The notes beneath the pieces are model-generated. The model saw only the letters and a list, made by a program, of their open reading frames with translations. It did not search any database and was not told the origin of the DNA. From Pachyrhynchus sulphureomaculatus (Eukaryota; Arthropoda; Insecta; Coleoptera; Curculionidae), in NCBI GenBank assembly GCA_019049505.1, contig CM032452.1, positions 131,755,897 through 131,819,896 on the forward strand: a DNA stretch of 64,000 nt. Reading direction: 5' to 3'. The first letter of the stretch is position 1; each line of letters opens with the position of its first letter. Below are positions 12,215 to 23,560 of this stretch, one piece after another. A program made the position numbers and the translations under genes.

Positions 12215-13489
12215 CGAGGCTGGTTTGAATAGTCCGTGCAAAGTCCGAGAGATGGCACCACCGGCGCGTATCGAGGTCTTGTTTAGTTAGTAGCATCTCT
12301 TGAATGAACGCACACCAAGTTTCAGCCATATTGGTCTATTTCTTTGTGTTTGGCATTCGTACGAATCAAGGAAGTCGAGTTATTTTCAAGAAATGGACGA
12401 AAAAGAATTTCGTGTGGTGATTAAACATTATTTTACGAAAGGCAAAACGTCTCAGGAGACTAAAGAGAAGCTTGATAAACATTATGGTGACTCTGCACTT
12501 TCGATTAGAACAGTTTATAAGTGGTTTCAAAATTTTCGGACTGGCCATATGGGCACAAGTGACGGCCTGTGGAAGTTACGACTCCAGAAATCATTGATCA
12601 AATCCATGATATGGTGATGGATGACAGAAGAGTTAAGGTGCGTGAGATTGCTAGTGCTGTGGGCATCTCGACTGAACGGGTACATAATATTTTGCATAAA
12701 CATTTGGACATGAGAAAGCTATGCGCAAGATGGGTGCCGCGATTGCTCACGCTTGACTTAAAACGGAATCGTGTGAAGTGTTGCGAGGATGGTTTGCAGC
12801 GGTTCCAGAAGAATCCGGAGGACTTTAAGCGTCGTTTCGTCACTGTGGATGAAACATGGATACATTACTATACTCCTGAGACCAAACAACAATCTAAACA
12901 TGGGTTACCAAGGGGGAATCTGCACCAAAAAAGGCGAGGACCGTTCCTTCGGCCGGAAAGGTTATGGCGACTGTCTTTTGGGATTCGCAAGGGATAATCC
13001 TCATCGACTATCTGGAAAAGGGTAAAACTATTACAGGTGAATATTATTCATCGTTATTGAACCGTTTGAAAACCGAGCTGCAAGAAAAACGCCCGCGATT
13101 AGCCCACAAGAAAGTCCTTTTCCATCACGACAACGCACCAGCACACACCTCAGCAGTTGTGGTCGCAAAATTAATGGAAATAGGATTCCAACTCGTTTCA
13201 CATCCCCCCTATTCTCCAGACTTGGCTCCCTCGGACCACTATTTGTTCCCCAATTTGAAGAAATGGCTGGCGGGACAAAGATTTTATTCAAACGAGGAGG
13301 TGATTGCAGACACTAATGGATATTTTGCACACTTGGACAAATCCTATTATTCGGAAGGGATCAACAAACTAGAACATCGTTGGACGAAGTGTATAAGACT
13401 AAAAGGAGACTATGTCGAAAAATAAAAAAGGTTTACCCCAAACACATAAGTAGTTTTTATTTTTGCACGGACTTTTCAAACCAGCCTCG
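12215..13489 (+). mobile_element. mariner element, copy C
   Basis: A 1,275-bp copy has inverted termini CGAGGCTGGTTTGAA(T/A)AGTC and flanking TA at 12,213-12,214 and 13,490-13,491. It has one substitution in the left terminal repeat. Unlike A and B it is not next to a TA microsatellite. Confidence 0.95.
12393..13425 (+). pseudogene. mariner transposase pseudogene, copy C
   Basis: It starts at ATG 12,393 (MDEKEFRVV). A 16-nt deletion at about 12,562 shifts the frame after GHMGTSD. The loss is bounded by a short GACG repeat, as expected for replication slippage. A 1-nt deletion at about 12,900 (AAACATGGG for AAACAATGGG) shifts it again after ETKQQSK. The remaining text is intact to ...KGDYVEK and the stop at 13,423-13,425. 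All three catalytic aspartates remain legible (TVDETW, HHDNAPAHT, APSDHYLF). Confidence 0.92.
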
Positions 13490-14240
13490 TATTTTTCCTT
13501 GTTCTTGTTATATATAATCAGTAATATAGCTTCTATTTGTGCAGCATCTCCGAGGAACTTGACGATCCGGTTGTAGCCAGCCGGCTTCGTTTTATGGTAA
13601 CGTTTTATTCAACGGGTTTGTCTTTCCGTAGCGATAGCTATATTTTCTGTGACTAGTATTGAATATTCCAGCTTCTGTAACATTATTTCTTCATCATCTT
13701 ATAAATCTTAACTCAAATAGTATGTAAAGGGATGTGATTATAGAGTGACCTCAAAAAATAGAATTAGAAATTTACATAAAGGGGTTACAAATACATCATA
13801 ATAATAAAATTCATCATATTGTCAAGAATACAGGATCTAATTATTCTTAGAGTATACTATACAATGTCAATTTAATTTAGACATTCTCCATAGCAATAAG
13901 CTGATTAAAAGAATAATAGCCCTCAGATATAAAAACCATCAGCAACTAACTATCAATTTATATCCAGGAATTGAAATGGATGGATGGAACTTTCTAGTAA
14001 ATCAATCAACAAAATATTTGAACCGGCTGAAAATTCCTAATACTATAAAATGAGCAACATAAATAGCCGTAGATTTAAAAGCCTGTCAATTTTGTAGGGT
14101 TGTTGCAAAGCCGATATGGAAAATTGCGAAGTTGTGTGAAAATTTATTAAGCTTATTGGAAGTGCGTTTTAATAAATCCTGGAGTAATAAATAGTATCAG
14201 ACAGGGTGTTGAAGTAATATAACAAAGAAAAGCATAGATA
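13490..14240. other. non-coding stretch, nothing recognised
   Basis: This AT-rich interval lies between mariner copy C and the next mariner-type element. I see no convincing frame or repeat. Confidence 0.5.
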
Positions 14241-14968
14241 ACACATGGACTGAAAAGTCCCGGGCCTAACAAAGAAAACACGGTTTTTTTGGTTCAAAAT
14301 TAGCTTTATTCATCAAGGTAATCTCCATCAAGAGCAACGCAATCATTCCAGCGCCGCTCTAACAATGGCCAAACACTGCTCAGAATCATCAACACGTTCT
14401 TGTTTTTGATAAACAGTGAGCAAACGCGGTACCCACTTTGAACAGAGCTTTCTCATAGTCAAATGCTCATGCAATATAAAGCCAACACGTTCTTTTGATA
14501 TCTTTACGATGTCAGCTAACTCACGCAACTTCACTTTTCGATCATTCAAAACGATTTTATGGATTTTTTTGATGTTTTCTGGTGTTACCGCCTCATTTGG
14601 ACGTCCACTGCGTTCTGCATCATCGGTGTCTCTACGACCACGTTTGAAGTCAGCAAACCAACGTTTTATTGTTGTTTCTGATGGAGCGGAGTCCCCATAA
14701 CACTTTTCAAGCCATTGCTTCGCTTGAACGGTATTTTATCCCATCAAGAAGCAGTGTAAAATTAAAACACGAAATTGTTTTTGATCCATTGTTTTGAAAA
14801 TAACAAAAGTAGCGTCACTCTTAGCACAATAACTCACAAACTAATGAATAGAATATCATGAAATTTTAACAGCTGTCTTTTGAAGGTTAGTATTAACTGA
14901 AAAAAAGGTGACTGCAATAAAACTAGCGCCATCTATGTGTTAGGCCCGGGACTTTTCAGCCCATGTGT
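14241..14968 (-). mobile_element. Second mariner family, internally deleted (728 bp)
   Basis: The terminal inverted repeats are about 31 bp with one mismatch (ACACATGG(A/G)CTGAAAAG..., then GTCCCGGGCCTAACA). TA flanks the element at 14,239-14,240 and 14,969-14,970. The coding part holds only the DNA-binding half of a mariner transposase. The catalytic half has been deleted. It is related to, but distinct from, the decayed mariner at 55,063-56,228. Confidence 0.88.
14343..14789 (-). pseudogene. mariner transposase N-terminal fragment (pseudogene)
   Basis: From ATG 14,789 on the minus strand it reads MDQKQFRVLILHCFLMG, then TAA at codon 18 (14,738-14,736), then NTVQAKQWLEKCYGDSAPS... It continues through both helix-turn-helix regions to KWVPRLLTVYQKQERV. 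The text then stops at 14,343 after a deletion of the DDE catalytic region. Mariner transposases are about 345 residues; this retains about 149 codons. The nonsense codon and deletion make it non-functional. Confidence 0.88.
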
Positions 14969-15016
14969 TAGATACAGGATATTGTCAATTTAACATTTTA
15001 CGTGATTTATTTAAGA

Positions 15017-15330
15017 AATTGACCTGGATTTGTCATGACGGATTATTGGCTAAGATACGCTCTTATGGTGTACCTGAAGAATTTCGGTATATTTCTCGCG
15101 CTTTCTCAAAGTTCCTTCTTTACAAATAACAGTTTATAGATTTATCTTGTACACCTTATAGATTTTATTCCGACACCTTCACTATCAGCACCGTTTTACT
15201 CCAAAGCTCCATACTATCGGCTACTCTTTCTATTTAACATTGATAATTTGCTGAAAAAGATTCAAAATCCAATTTACCGCTGATGACAGTATTAACAAGA
15301 ATCATACTGAAAGAAATGCGCATGAATATT
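15017..15330 (+). pseudogene. Jockey/R1-like LINE reverse transcriptase relic
   Basis: Conceptual pieces in several frames read CHDGLLAKIRSYGVPEEF (about 15,033-15,086), then a SILS-TL-LFNIDNLLKK-like block (about 15,207-15,265), then FTADDSINKNHTE at about 15,277-15,315. These correspond to the order of RT palm motifs ending at the (F/Y)xDD box. Frame shifts and stops are frequent. No 5' or 3' end is recognisable. It abuts a second, different LINE relic. Confidence 0.6.
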
Positions 15331-16310
15331 CAAATAAGAGAGGAATAACAGAGATTCCGAAAAAATCGATCGACCGTAGATACCATATTTATATTGAGCC
15401 AGATAATGGAAAAAGCTGAAGAATTTAACAGACCTGCGTATATGTATGTTTCGTCGACATGACTCAAGCCTTCGATAGAGTGCAATTAACAGCTGTTATA
15501 AAATTATTACAGGAAAAGCAGACAAACCAGTAGCTAATAAAAATCATACATGACATTAACACAGAATGTAGAACAAATATAAAAGTAAGACATCTACTGA
15601 ACAAGGCAATAAAAATAAACGCCGGAATACGATAAGGCGATTGACTTAGTCCCTTTATCTTCAACCTCGTCATGGACAGAATAGTGGAAAATTTTCCAAA
15701 AAATAGAGGATACAAAATGAGCAACACACACTTCCACACAGTCTGTTAAGCCGATGATACAGTCCTCATCTCCGATTCAGAAGATCATTCATGCCTTTAA
15801 TTTGGAAGCGAGAAAACTAAACATGATTATCGACACAACCAAGACAAAATGTATGCAAGCTGGAGATTCAAAGAAGTATTATTGAATAAGTTAATAATTT
15901 TAAATACAATGGTAACAAGCTACGGACACTTAAACAGGGAAGTAAAACAACAGTCTATGAAGGCATCAGTAATAGCAGGTTGTTTGACGAATATAGTATG
16001 GAAAAATCACATCACACACACTTCATCGTGGAGAATAAAATATGAATATACAAGACAACAGTGAGGCCGATCCTCACGAAAGCTGTAGAAACAAAAGCTG
16101 ACACATGTAAAACAGCACAAATGATCAGGACAATAGAAATGAAAGTGATTAGGGACATACACAGAAAAACTATTCACGACAGAAACCGCAACAAAGATCT
16201 ACAAGAACTAAGTAAGATCCAAGAAATATCCAAATGGACCAGAACTAGAAGAAAACAACGGAATAAACACGGATCGGATGGACGACAACAGACTGCTAAA
16301 AAGGACCAAC
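15320..16310 (+). pseudogene. LINE reverse transcriptase relic (second lineage)
   Basis: Ordered RT fragments occur on the plus strand. They are FRKNRSTVDTIFILSQIMEK, then DMTQAFDRVQ, then GIR-GD-LSPFIFNLVMDRIV, then C-ADDTVLISDSED (the palm aspartate pair). The C-terminal block follows (RPILTKAVETKADT..., DIHRKTIHDRNRN) to about 16,310. At least four in-frame stops and a frameshift at about 15,455 make it inactive. The C-terminal block is characteristic of endonuclease/RT-type LINE ORF2 proteins found in insect genomes. I do not assign a clade. Confidence 0.75.
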
Positions 16311-16530
16311 CTTACCTGTAATAATTTATCTGGTATATAAAAACAAAAACAAATTTCAACGTCATCAATTTTCAGTAAAGATTGTAAATAAACTTTGTTG
16401 AAAACTCATTTGGGGTGTGTTTTGTGAAGTCACTGATCATTTTATACCTCTGTAACAATTTTTTTTTATTTTAAAAGCAATCAAGGTACGGAACACTAAT
16501 TGCGCAAGTTCAACTTGCACTTGACCGGTT
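16311..16530 (-). repeat. dispersed repeat R, partial copy (a)
   Basis: This is a reverse-oriented copy of the first third of repeat R, ending in ...TTGCACTTGACCGGTT. R in full is about 620-660 bp. It opens AACCGGTCAAGTGCAAG with a 9-bp hairpin and ends with AGTGTTCCGTACGGAACACT. It lies head-to-head with R copy (b). Confidence 0.85.
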
Positions 16531-16894
16531 ATTTTAAATATCAGATATATTATTAAAGGTAATGCACTCGTGATAATTTTCGTTCAATCTACACCCTGTG
16601 GAGAATATTCCAGAATGTTTTCAAAATTTTTTGATCAGTATTGTATATGATTGATTGATTACATTATATATACAGTCGACACTCTATATAGTGAAAGACC
16701 AAAATGTTGACCGAAAGTTTTTCACTATATAAAGAAAAAATCTGTATATATTGCTGTGTATGTATTTGTTGGTAATCATTTACTTGTATTTTATAAGGTA
16801 CAAGCAACAAACAAAATTGCAAAATTGAATTATTAGAAAAGATTTTATTAAACATTTGAAAGTTTAAATAGTACATAGCATGTACAGGGCTAAA

Positions 16895-17103
16895 TACATA
16901 CATAAAGTCCGTACCTTATATCTTTGCCCGTGCGTCATAGTTTTCAGGCCATATAACAGACGACTATTATATTATTTGTCTCTTTTCACCAATAAATCGT
17001 AGGTATTGGTAAAAAGAGACAAAAAATATAATAGTCGTCTGGGATATTGCCTGAAAACTATGACGCACGTGTGAAGATATAACGTACGGACTTTATGTAT
17101 GTA
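16895..17103. repeat. foldback (long inverted repeat) inside the Tigger element
   Basis: Two arms of about 96 bp (16,895-16,990 and 17,008-17,103) are roughly 90% complementary around a 17-nt loop. Both arms begin TACATACATAAAGTCCGTAC. This is the layout of a palindromic MITE or of a self-complementary transcript. No clear target duplication can be chosen because the outer bases (TACATA) are repetitive. Confidence 0.85.
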
Positions 17104-17346
17104 CTACATACGAAATAAAAAAAAATAATACAAAATCTGTTAATACATATGTACATACTACGTATATACGTACTAGGAAAAATAATCAGTTATTTTCTTT
17201 TGAACATTACTTTTGAAACATAATTGTTGTCAACAAAATTCTCGCATTTATTCAAATGTATAAAGATTTGATCAGGTACACTTTCCTGGCCCCTGAGAGT
17301 AGTTCACACACTGTCAAATGCATTTCTTATTTCATTTTCACTAAAT

Positions 17347-18687
17347 TTAGTAGGACATTCCCCGCTTTTCTTCTTCATGATCTTCTATACTTTTTATATC
17401 GTCAATTATGTCTTGGTCAGTTGGGAGATCTGTCGTGCCAACGTCTTTGTCGATTTCTAAGAAATCTTCAAGTAAAAAATCTGCGTCAACGGTAGCAGTT
17501 TTTTGTAGAATACCCCATTGCCTTTTTAAGGTAGCGAGATCCATTTTGTCTTCTTCTTCCCATTCGTCAATTTTTTCAGTAAAACCTGCTTTAGAAAAGC
17601 AGTGTTTGATAGTTTTCTGAGAAACATTTTCACTCCATACTTTAGCGACTTCGGTTATACACTCTTTAAGGGTAATCAATTTTTGGACTGGAAGGTTGTT
17701 ATCAATCGCATTAACAATTTTGTGAACAATTCTGTTTCGGTAATGATGTTTTATGTTTATTATAATACCCTGGTCCATAGGTTGCAATTTGGAGGTCATG
17801 TTTGGTGGAAAAAAGATCAATTCAATATTCCGTAATTTTTTACTTACAGTAACTGGATGTGCAGGACAGTTGTCTATAAACATCACAATCTTTGGCTTTT
17901 GGCTTTTCATTTTCGTGACCAGTTCTTTGATCCATCTTTCAAAAATCTCAGAAGTCATCCATGCCGTTTTATTATTGGCGTAATCTAACTCCAGAGATTT
18001 AACTCTTTTTAAACAACGGGGATTTTTCCTTTTACCTATGAGCAGTAATTTCAGTTTTTCTGAGCCATCCATGTTTGTTCCAACCATAAGTGTCACCCTT
18101 TCTTTACTTGTTTTAACACCAAAACATTTATCACTTTTAAAAGCAAAAGTTTTATTTGGCAAACATTTAAAAAACAAACCGGTTTCATCACAATTGAAAA
18201 CGTTTTTTGGCTCGTACTTTTTCAATGCACTTTTTAAAACAGTTTCAGTCCAAATGTCACAGTCCTCCTGACTAACGCTTGCACTCTCGCCAGACACCGT
18301 CTTGAAAACAATTGAATTGCGAGTCTTCCAGGCACTCAACCACCCTTCACTAGCTTGAAAATTAACGCAGTTAAATTCTTTAGCAAGTTGTAGAGCATTT
18401 TGCTTTATTAAATTTCCCGATATTGGTACGTTTTGATGCGTACGGTCCACTTGAAACCATCGTGAAACTGCTTCATTTACATCCTCGTAAGTACTCACCC
18501 GTACTCGTTTTCGACTGCTTGGAACACTAGGTTTCTTGATGATACTGTCGCGACTTTTTATTATCAGAGAGATGCAACTTGGAGAAACACCAAATTTTGC
18601 AGCAACATCAATTTTTTTGCAGCCTTTATCAACTTCCTCCAAAACTTTAATTTTCTCAGCTAAACTTAAACACACTCGCTTGGACAT
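17347..18687 (-). CDS. pogo/Tigger (CENP-B-like) transposase, intact 446 codons
   Basis: This is a nuclear DNA transposase that would cut and paste its own element at TA sites. An N-terminal psq-type helix-turn-helix spans about residues 1-50 (LSLAEKIKVLEEVDKG...FGVSPSCIS). A CENP-B-type DNA-binding domain spans about 65-135 (WF...GNLIKQNALQLAKEF...SEGWLSAWKTRN). The DDE_1 catalytic domain spans about 150-330. I read aspartates at D167 (FNCDETGLFFK), D272 (FIDNCPAHP) and D305 (LQPMDQGII), with 32 residues between the last two. The C terminus is acidic, as in Tigger proteins. No stop, frameshift or intron is seen. ATG 18,687 is the first methionine and opens the psq motif directly. Matching termini and an open frame make it a candidate autonomous element; activity is inference. 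Confidence 0.93.
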   Translation of the reverse strand: MSKRVCLSLAEKIKVLEEVDKGCKKIDVAAKFGVSPSCISLIIKSRDSIIKKPSVPSSRKRVRVSTYEDVNEAVSRWFQVDRTHQNVPISGNLIKQNALQLAKEFNCVNFQASEGWLSAWKTRNSIVFKTVSGESASVSQEDCDIWTETVLKSALKKYEPKNVFNCDETGLFFKCLPNKTFAFKSDKCFGVKTSKERVTLMVGTNMDGSEKLKLLLIGKRKNPRCLKRVKSLELDYANNKTAWMTSEIFERWIKELVTKMKSQKPKIVMFIDNCPAHPVTVSKKLRNIELIFFPPNMTSKLQPMDQGIIINIKHHYRNRIVHKIVNAIDNNLPVQKLITLKECITEVAKVWSENVSQKTIKHCFSKAGFTEKIDEWEEEDKMDLATLKRQWGILQKTATVDADFLLEDFLEIDKDVGTTDLPTDQDIIDDIKSIEDHEEEKRGMSY

Positions 18688-19408
18688 CTTACTTGATTCT
18701 TGAACAAAAAGAAACTGAACCTGAATTTGCGAATTACTAGGCCTCGACTATAAAATGGGTTTTTCCCTGGGTTTCTATAAAATGGGTTATTCCCCGGGTT
18801 TCTCACAGAAATCTACCTGATTTATTGCCAACCATTAGGCGTTATAAACGCGTTAAGAACCTTTTCAAAAGAATGCATCATAAAAATGGAATTCGTGCTA
18901 ATGTTAGATAAAAATGGGAAACCCGAAATGGCCAAGATCTCAATAAATGCATAAAAATTTATACATAAAATTCCGGTAAAAATTTTGTTATATAGAGTGT
19001 TACTATTTTACAGATTCACTATATGCAGGGCTTTTTACATGAAATTTCATTAAAATATTCTAGGTCATGAAAAAATTGCACTATAAAGAGTTTTTCACTA
19101 TATAGAGTTTCACTATAAACAGTGTCGACTGTATTTTTAAACTCGCGTTTTTACAAGCTTTCATTTGACACTCCACTCGATCACCCGGTAATTTTTTTTT
19201 TTCACTTCCGATTTCACCACCACAAAACTAACCCCTTAAGTCAAAATTTAATTTTCAAAACTACACGGCTTTGATGAGGTCATCAATTTCTATATTAGCC
19301 CCAAATTTAGACTTTCCATGTCAAATACTTTCGGAGAAAATCGGGTATGACAGATAGACAGACGGACTAAAACCAAAGTGATCTTATAAGTGTTCCGTAC
19401 GGAACACT

Positions 19409-20404
19409 AAAAAAGAAGGAAGATTTGAAAAAAAAAAGAGAGAAGATACATTTCGAAATGTAGGAAAACGTACTCCATTCGGGAATTTACTGCCACATCA
19501 TAATACAGTTTGTATTTAATGGTGAAAATACAAACAAACGAAATTTGTGTAAAAATTTGACACTAAACAGGAACAAGTACGACAGTAATATACTGCTTTT
19601 TTTATTTGTAATTTAGCTTGGGTAATCTATTTACCGCCAGATAGCACAGATTGCTTAATTAAACTATTATAGACCAATTACCAAGATCTCACAACTACCT
19701 CCATGCATCTAACTTATCGAAAAAGACTTGATTTGAAATATAATTAAAAATTAAACCATCTAATTCTCTTAAACAGAAAGGCAATAATAAAATTTTTGTT
19801 CATATGCGCGAAGATAGGCCATAAATAAAGAATGTACGATAGATCACTCAATTAGGGTCCACCAATATATTTACGATTTTACGAACTAAGGAATACAAAA
19901 ATGATTTTACCACCCGTCAACGAATGCGGAATTTCCTACTAAAATATATTTCTACAGTGAAAATTCCCATGATATAATTTTAACAGTATAAATGTTCTTA
20001 CTTAAATGAACAACACAGTTCCCTCTATTAAAAAATAAATATTATTAACCGAAAATGTTCTGATTCTGAGAGTACTTTTTTACAGAAACACAGTAGTCCT
20101 ACAAACTTGGTAAAAACATCATATCAGTACTTTAAGATCGCCATAAGCTGTTATTACTCGGCACATTACAGTACTATATACATTTATATTGTGGTTTTTG
20201 GTTTAAGTTGGGTTATTCACCTAAGCTAATCTGAAATTTAGATCATTTTATTCATATTTATTACCAAGAAATTAAAAATGAATAAGCTTTATAAAATTTC
20301 ACTTGAACTAAATGAGAGAAAACATATAAATATGCCTATCATCAAAATAAAAATATTTTGTTACATTTTTTTTTGTTTGCATTGTTCAGTAATTTATAGT
20401 AATA
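19409..20404. other. AT-rich non-coding stretch, nothing recognised
   Basis: About 1 kb lies between repeat R (b) and a Helitron-like element. The frames are short and lack motifs. Confidence 0.5.
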
Positions 20405-20504
20405 CTAGCAGGGTCCGCGGCTGCCCTTGCGTGGATTTGATTCACTACTATCGTCACTGCTTATTCCTTATGTTACCCAACGTAATAAAATATCGCCCAT
20501 TATT

Positions 20505-20888
20505 TCCCGTTATTTCCTAATATTTCTCCTTATCTCCCATTATCTCTACATAATTACCATTATCTAGGCTTATCTCTGCTCATCTCCCATTATTTCTCCT
20601 TATCTCCCATTATTTCTCCTTATCCCCCATTATCTCCCATTATCTAGGCTTATCTCGATTTATGTCACAATACTTCTCCTTATCTCCCATTATTTCTCCT
20701 TATCTCCCATTATTTCTCCTTATCTCCCATAATCTCACCATAACTCCCATTATCTAGACGTATCTCTACTTATCTCCCATTATTTCTCCTTATCTCCCAT
20801 TATTTATACTTATCTACCATTATCTCACCTTATCTCTCGTTATCTCACCTTATCTCCCATTATCTCACCTTATTTCCCATTATATCGA
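20505..20888 (-). repeat. 20-bp minisatellite (copy in H2)
   Basis: There are about 19 units with consensus CTTATCTCCCATTATTTCTC on plus, the reverse complement of the array at 23,078-23,472. Units vary by a few bases. There are no unique spacers, so this is not a CRISPR array. Confidence 0.93.
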
Positions 20889-21124
20889 ATTATATAGAAC
20901 ATATGTATAAATTTATAAAAACAGTGATAAGTGCACTAACGAACAGACAGACAGACAGGCAGAGATACGTTGCATTTTATATAAATTATAGATGTAATAA
21001 AATATATATCTATAACCTAGTCAGAGAAAATATGTATGAATTTAAAAGATCACGTAAATCGGATAAGTAGTTCGCGAGGGATAAGCGCACTAACGAACAG
21101 ACAGACAGACAAAGAGACGTTGCA

Positions 21125-23560
21125 TCTATAATATATATAAAATGCAACGTCTCTCTGTCTGTCTGTCCGTTAGTGACCTTATCACTGCAAAACCACTTAT
21201 CCGATTTACGTACTTTTTTTTTTAAAACATACATATGTTCTCTGGCCAGGTTATAGGCTATATTTTATTACGATAGGTAGCATAAGGAATGAGCAGTGAC
21301 GATAATAGTGAATGAAGTCGGAAAAAAGTTTATCGCTAGCGCGTTCCCTTGCAATATACAGTCTAAACCATTAAATATGGAACAATATTATGTAGTAGAG
21401 AATATCTAGAATCTATAATATATATATAAAATGCAATGTCTCTCTGTCTGTCTGTCCACTGGTGCGTTTATCACGCGAGAACCACTTATCCGATTTACGT
21501 CTTTTTTTAAATTCATACATATATTCTTTGGCCAGGTTATATAATAATAATAATAATCTATACCTATAATATAAACAAATTGCAACCTCTCTCTGTCTGT
21601 CTGTCTGTCCGTTAGTGCGTTTATCCCTCGAGAACCACTTATCCGATTTACGTGATTGTTTAAATTCGTACATATGTTCTCTGACCAGGTTTTAGATATA
21701 TATTTTATTACATCTATAATATACGAGTATATAAAATGCAACGTCTCTCTGTCTGTCTGTCTGTCTGTCTGCCTGTCTGTCTGTCTGTCTGTCTGTCTGT
21801 CCGTTAGTGCGCCTATCACTGAAAAACCACTTATCCGATTTACGTATTTTTTTTTTTTAAAACATACATATGTTCTCTGGCCAGGTTATAGGCTATATTT
21901 TATTACGATAGGTAGCATAAAGAATGAGCAGTGACGTAAAATAGTGAATGATGTCGCAAATAAGTTTGCCGTTAGCGCGTGCCTTTGCAATATACAGCCT
22001 AAACCATTAAATATGGAACAATATTATTATGTATCTGTATATGTATAATCTATAATATATATAAAATGCAATGTCTCTCTGTCTGTCTGTCTGTCCATTA
22101 GTGCGTTTATCACGCAGGAACCACTTATCAGATTTACCTGTCTTTTTTTAAATTCATGCATATATTCTTTGGCCAGGTTATATAATAATAAAATTAATCT
22201 ATATCTATAATATATATAAAATGCAATGTTTGTCTGTCTGTCTGTCCGTTAATGCGCTTATCCCTCGAGAACCACTTATCTGATTTACGTGATTTTTTAA
22301 GTTCATACATATGTTCTCTGACCAGGTTATAAGTATATATTTTATTACATCTATAATATATATAAAATGCAACGTATTCTATCTGTCTGTCTGTCCGTTA
22401 GCGCGCTTATCACTGGAGAATCACTTATCCGATTTTCGTACTTTTTTTTTTTTTAAACATACATATCTTCTCCGGCCAGGTTATAGGCTATATTTTATTA
22501 CGATAGGTAGCATAAGGAATGAGCAGTGACAATAATAGTAAATGAAGTCGGACAAAGTTTGCCGCTAGCGCGTTCTCTTGCAATACACAGTCCAAACCAT
22601 TAAATATGGAACAATATTATGTAGCAGAGAATATCTATAATATATATAAAATGTAATGTCTCTCTGTCCGTCTGTCTGTCTGTCCGTCTGTCTGTCTGTC
22701 TGTCTGTCCGTCCGTTAGTGTGCTTATCACTGCAGAACTACTTATCTGATTTACGTGCTTTTTTTTAACCATACGTATGTTCTCTGGCCAGGTTATAGGC
22801 TACATTTTATTAGGTGACATAAGGAATAAGCAGTGACGATAATAGTGAATTAAGTCGGAGAAAAGTTTGCCGCTAGCGCGTTCTCTTGCAATACACTGCA
22901 ACCTAAAGCATTAAATATGGAACAATATCATGTAGCAAAGAATACAACATATATATAATGCAACGTCTCTCTGTCTGTCTGTCTGTCCGTTAGTGCGCTT
23001 ATCACTCGAGAACCACTTATCCGATTTACGTGTTTTTTATAAATTTATACATATGTTCTATATAATTCGATATAAGCCTAGATAATGGGAGATAAGGTGA
23101 GATAATTGGAGATAAGGAGAAATAATGGGAGATAAGTCGAGATAAGCCTCGATAATGGGAGATAAGGTGAGATAATGGGAGATAAGTATAAATAATGGGA
23201 GATAAGGAGAGATAATGGGAGATAAACAGAGATAAGTCTAAATAATGGGAGTTATGATGAGATAGTGGGAGATAAGGAGAAATAATGGGAGATAAGGAGA
23301 AATAATGGGAGATGAGGAGAAATAATGGGAGATAATGGGAAATAAGGTGAGATAATGGGAGATAAGGAGAAATAATGGGAGATGAGCAGAGATAAGCCTA
23401 GATAATGGAAATTATGTAGAGATAATGGGAAATAAGGAGAAATATTGGGAGATAAGGAGAAATAATGGGAGATATTTTATTACGTTGGGTAACATAAGGA
23501 ATAAGCAGTGACGATAGTAGTGAATCAAGTCCACGCGAGCGGAGCCGCGGGCCCGGCTAG
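21125..23560 (+). mobile_element. Helitron-like element (H3) nested in H2
   Basis: It starts TC at 21,125 after host A and ends CTAG at 23,557-23,560. Internal order: L (21,125), S (about 21,412), S' (about 21,565), L (about 21,712), S (about 22,050), S' (about 22,200), L (about 22,352), L (about 22,630), terminal unit with minisatellite (about 22,945-23,560). The last segment reads TAACATAAGGAATAAGCAGTG...AGTCCACGCGAGCGGAGCCG...CTAG. On both sides lies a minus-strand S' monomer cut at GTTGCA|TTTATATA. H3 is therefore inserted into H2 and not merely adjacent to it. Confidence 0.72.
23078..23472 (+). repeat. 20-bp minisatellite (copy in H3)
   Basis: There are about 20 units of AATAATGGGAGATAAGGAGA with scattered substitutions. 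The plus strand is purine-rich. It is followed directly by TATTTTATTACGTTGGGTAAC, the same junction as in the copies at 20.5 and 38.4 kb. Confidence 0.93.

Larger units (their letters stand above)
16673..19131 (-). mobile_element. pogo/Tigger-type element, apparently complete
   Basis: This 2,459-bp element has terminal repeats starting CAGTCGACACT (22 of 24 positions match between ends) and a TA target duplication at 16,671-16,672 and 19,132-19,133. Motifs resembling TTTTTCACTATATAGAG recur just inside both ends. It contains one uninterrupted transposase gene on the minus strand and a 209-bp foldback structure in its 3' non-coding part. It is inserted in an R repeat. Confidence 0.93.
16541..19408 (+). 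repeat. dispersed repeat R, copy (b), split by the Tigger element
   Basis: The left piece is 16,541-16,672 and the right piece 19,132-19,408. Both align with the intact R copy at 60,876-61,539. The pieces meet at the ACATTATATATA|TTTTT segment where the Tigger inserted at TA. About 100 bp in the left piece were lost before or after insertion. It ends in the perfect 20-bp palindrome AGTGTTCCGTACGGAACACT at 19,389-19,408. Confidence 0.88.

Noticed and set aside
15464..15739. 91-codon hydrophobic minus-strand frame
   Set aside because: It lies antisense to the LINE RT relic (DMTQAFDRV...), so it is a shadow frame.
18038..18271. Plus-strand frames opposite the Tigger transposase (17,256-18,271)
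   Set aside because: They are shadow frames of the intact minus-strand gene, without recognisable domains.
16311..19408. R repeat as a Helitron because of its terminal hairpin
   Set aside because: Its ends (AACCGGT... and ...CACTAAAAA) do not give TC/CTRR, and the insertion site seen at 46.36 kb is an A/T run, not a fixed A^T. Left unclassified.
21406..22529. Frames rich in LSVCLSVR or TDRQTDRQTDR
   Set aside because: These are translations of the TCTG/CAGA run inside Helitron-like monomers. They recur in every monomer on both strands with no conserved start or stop.
23078..23472. Possible CRISPR array in the regularly spaced 20-bp repeat
   Set aside because: Units are directly adjacent variants without unique spacers. 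There are no cas genes and the context is eukaryotic.
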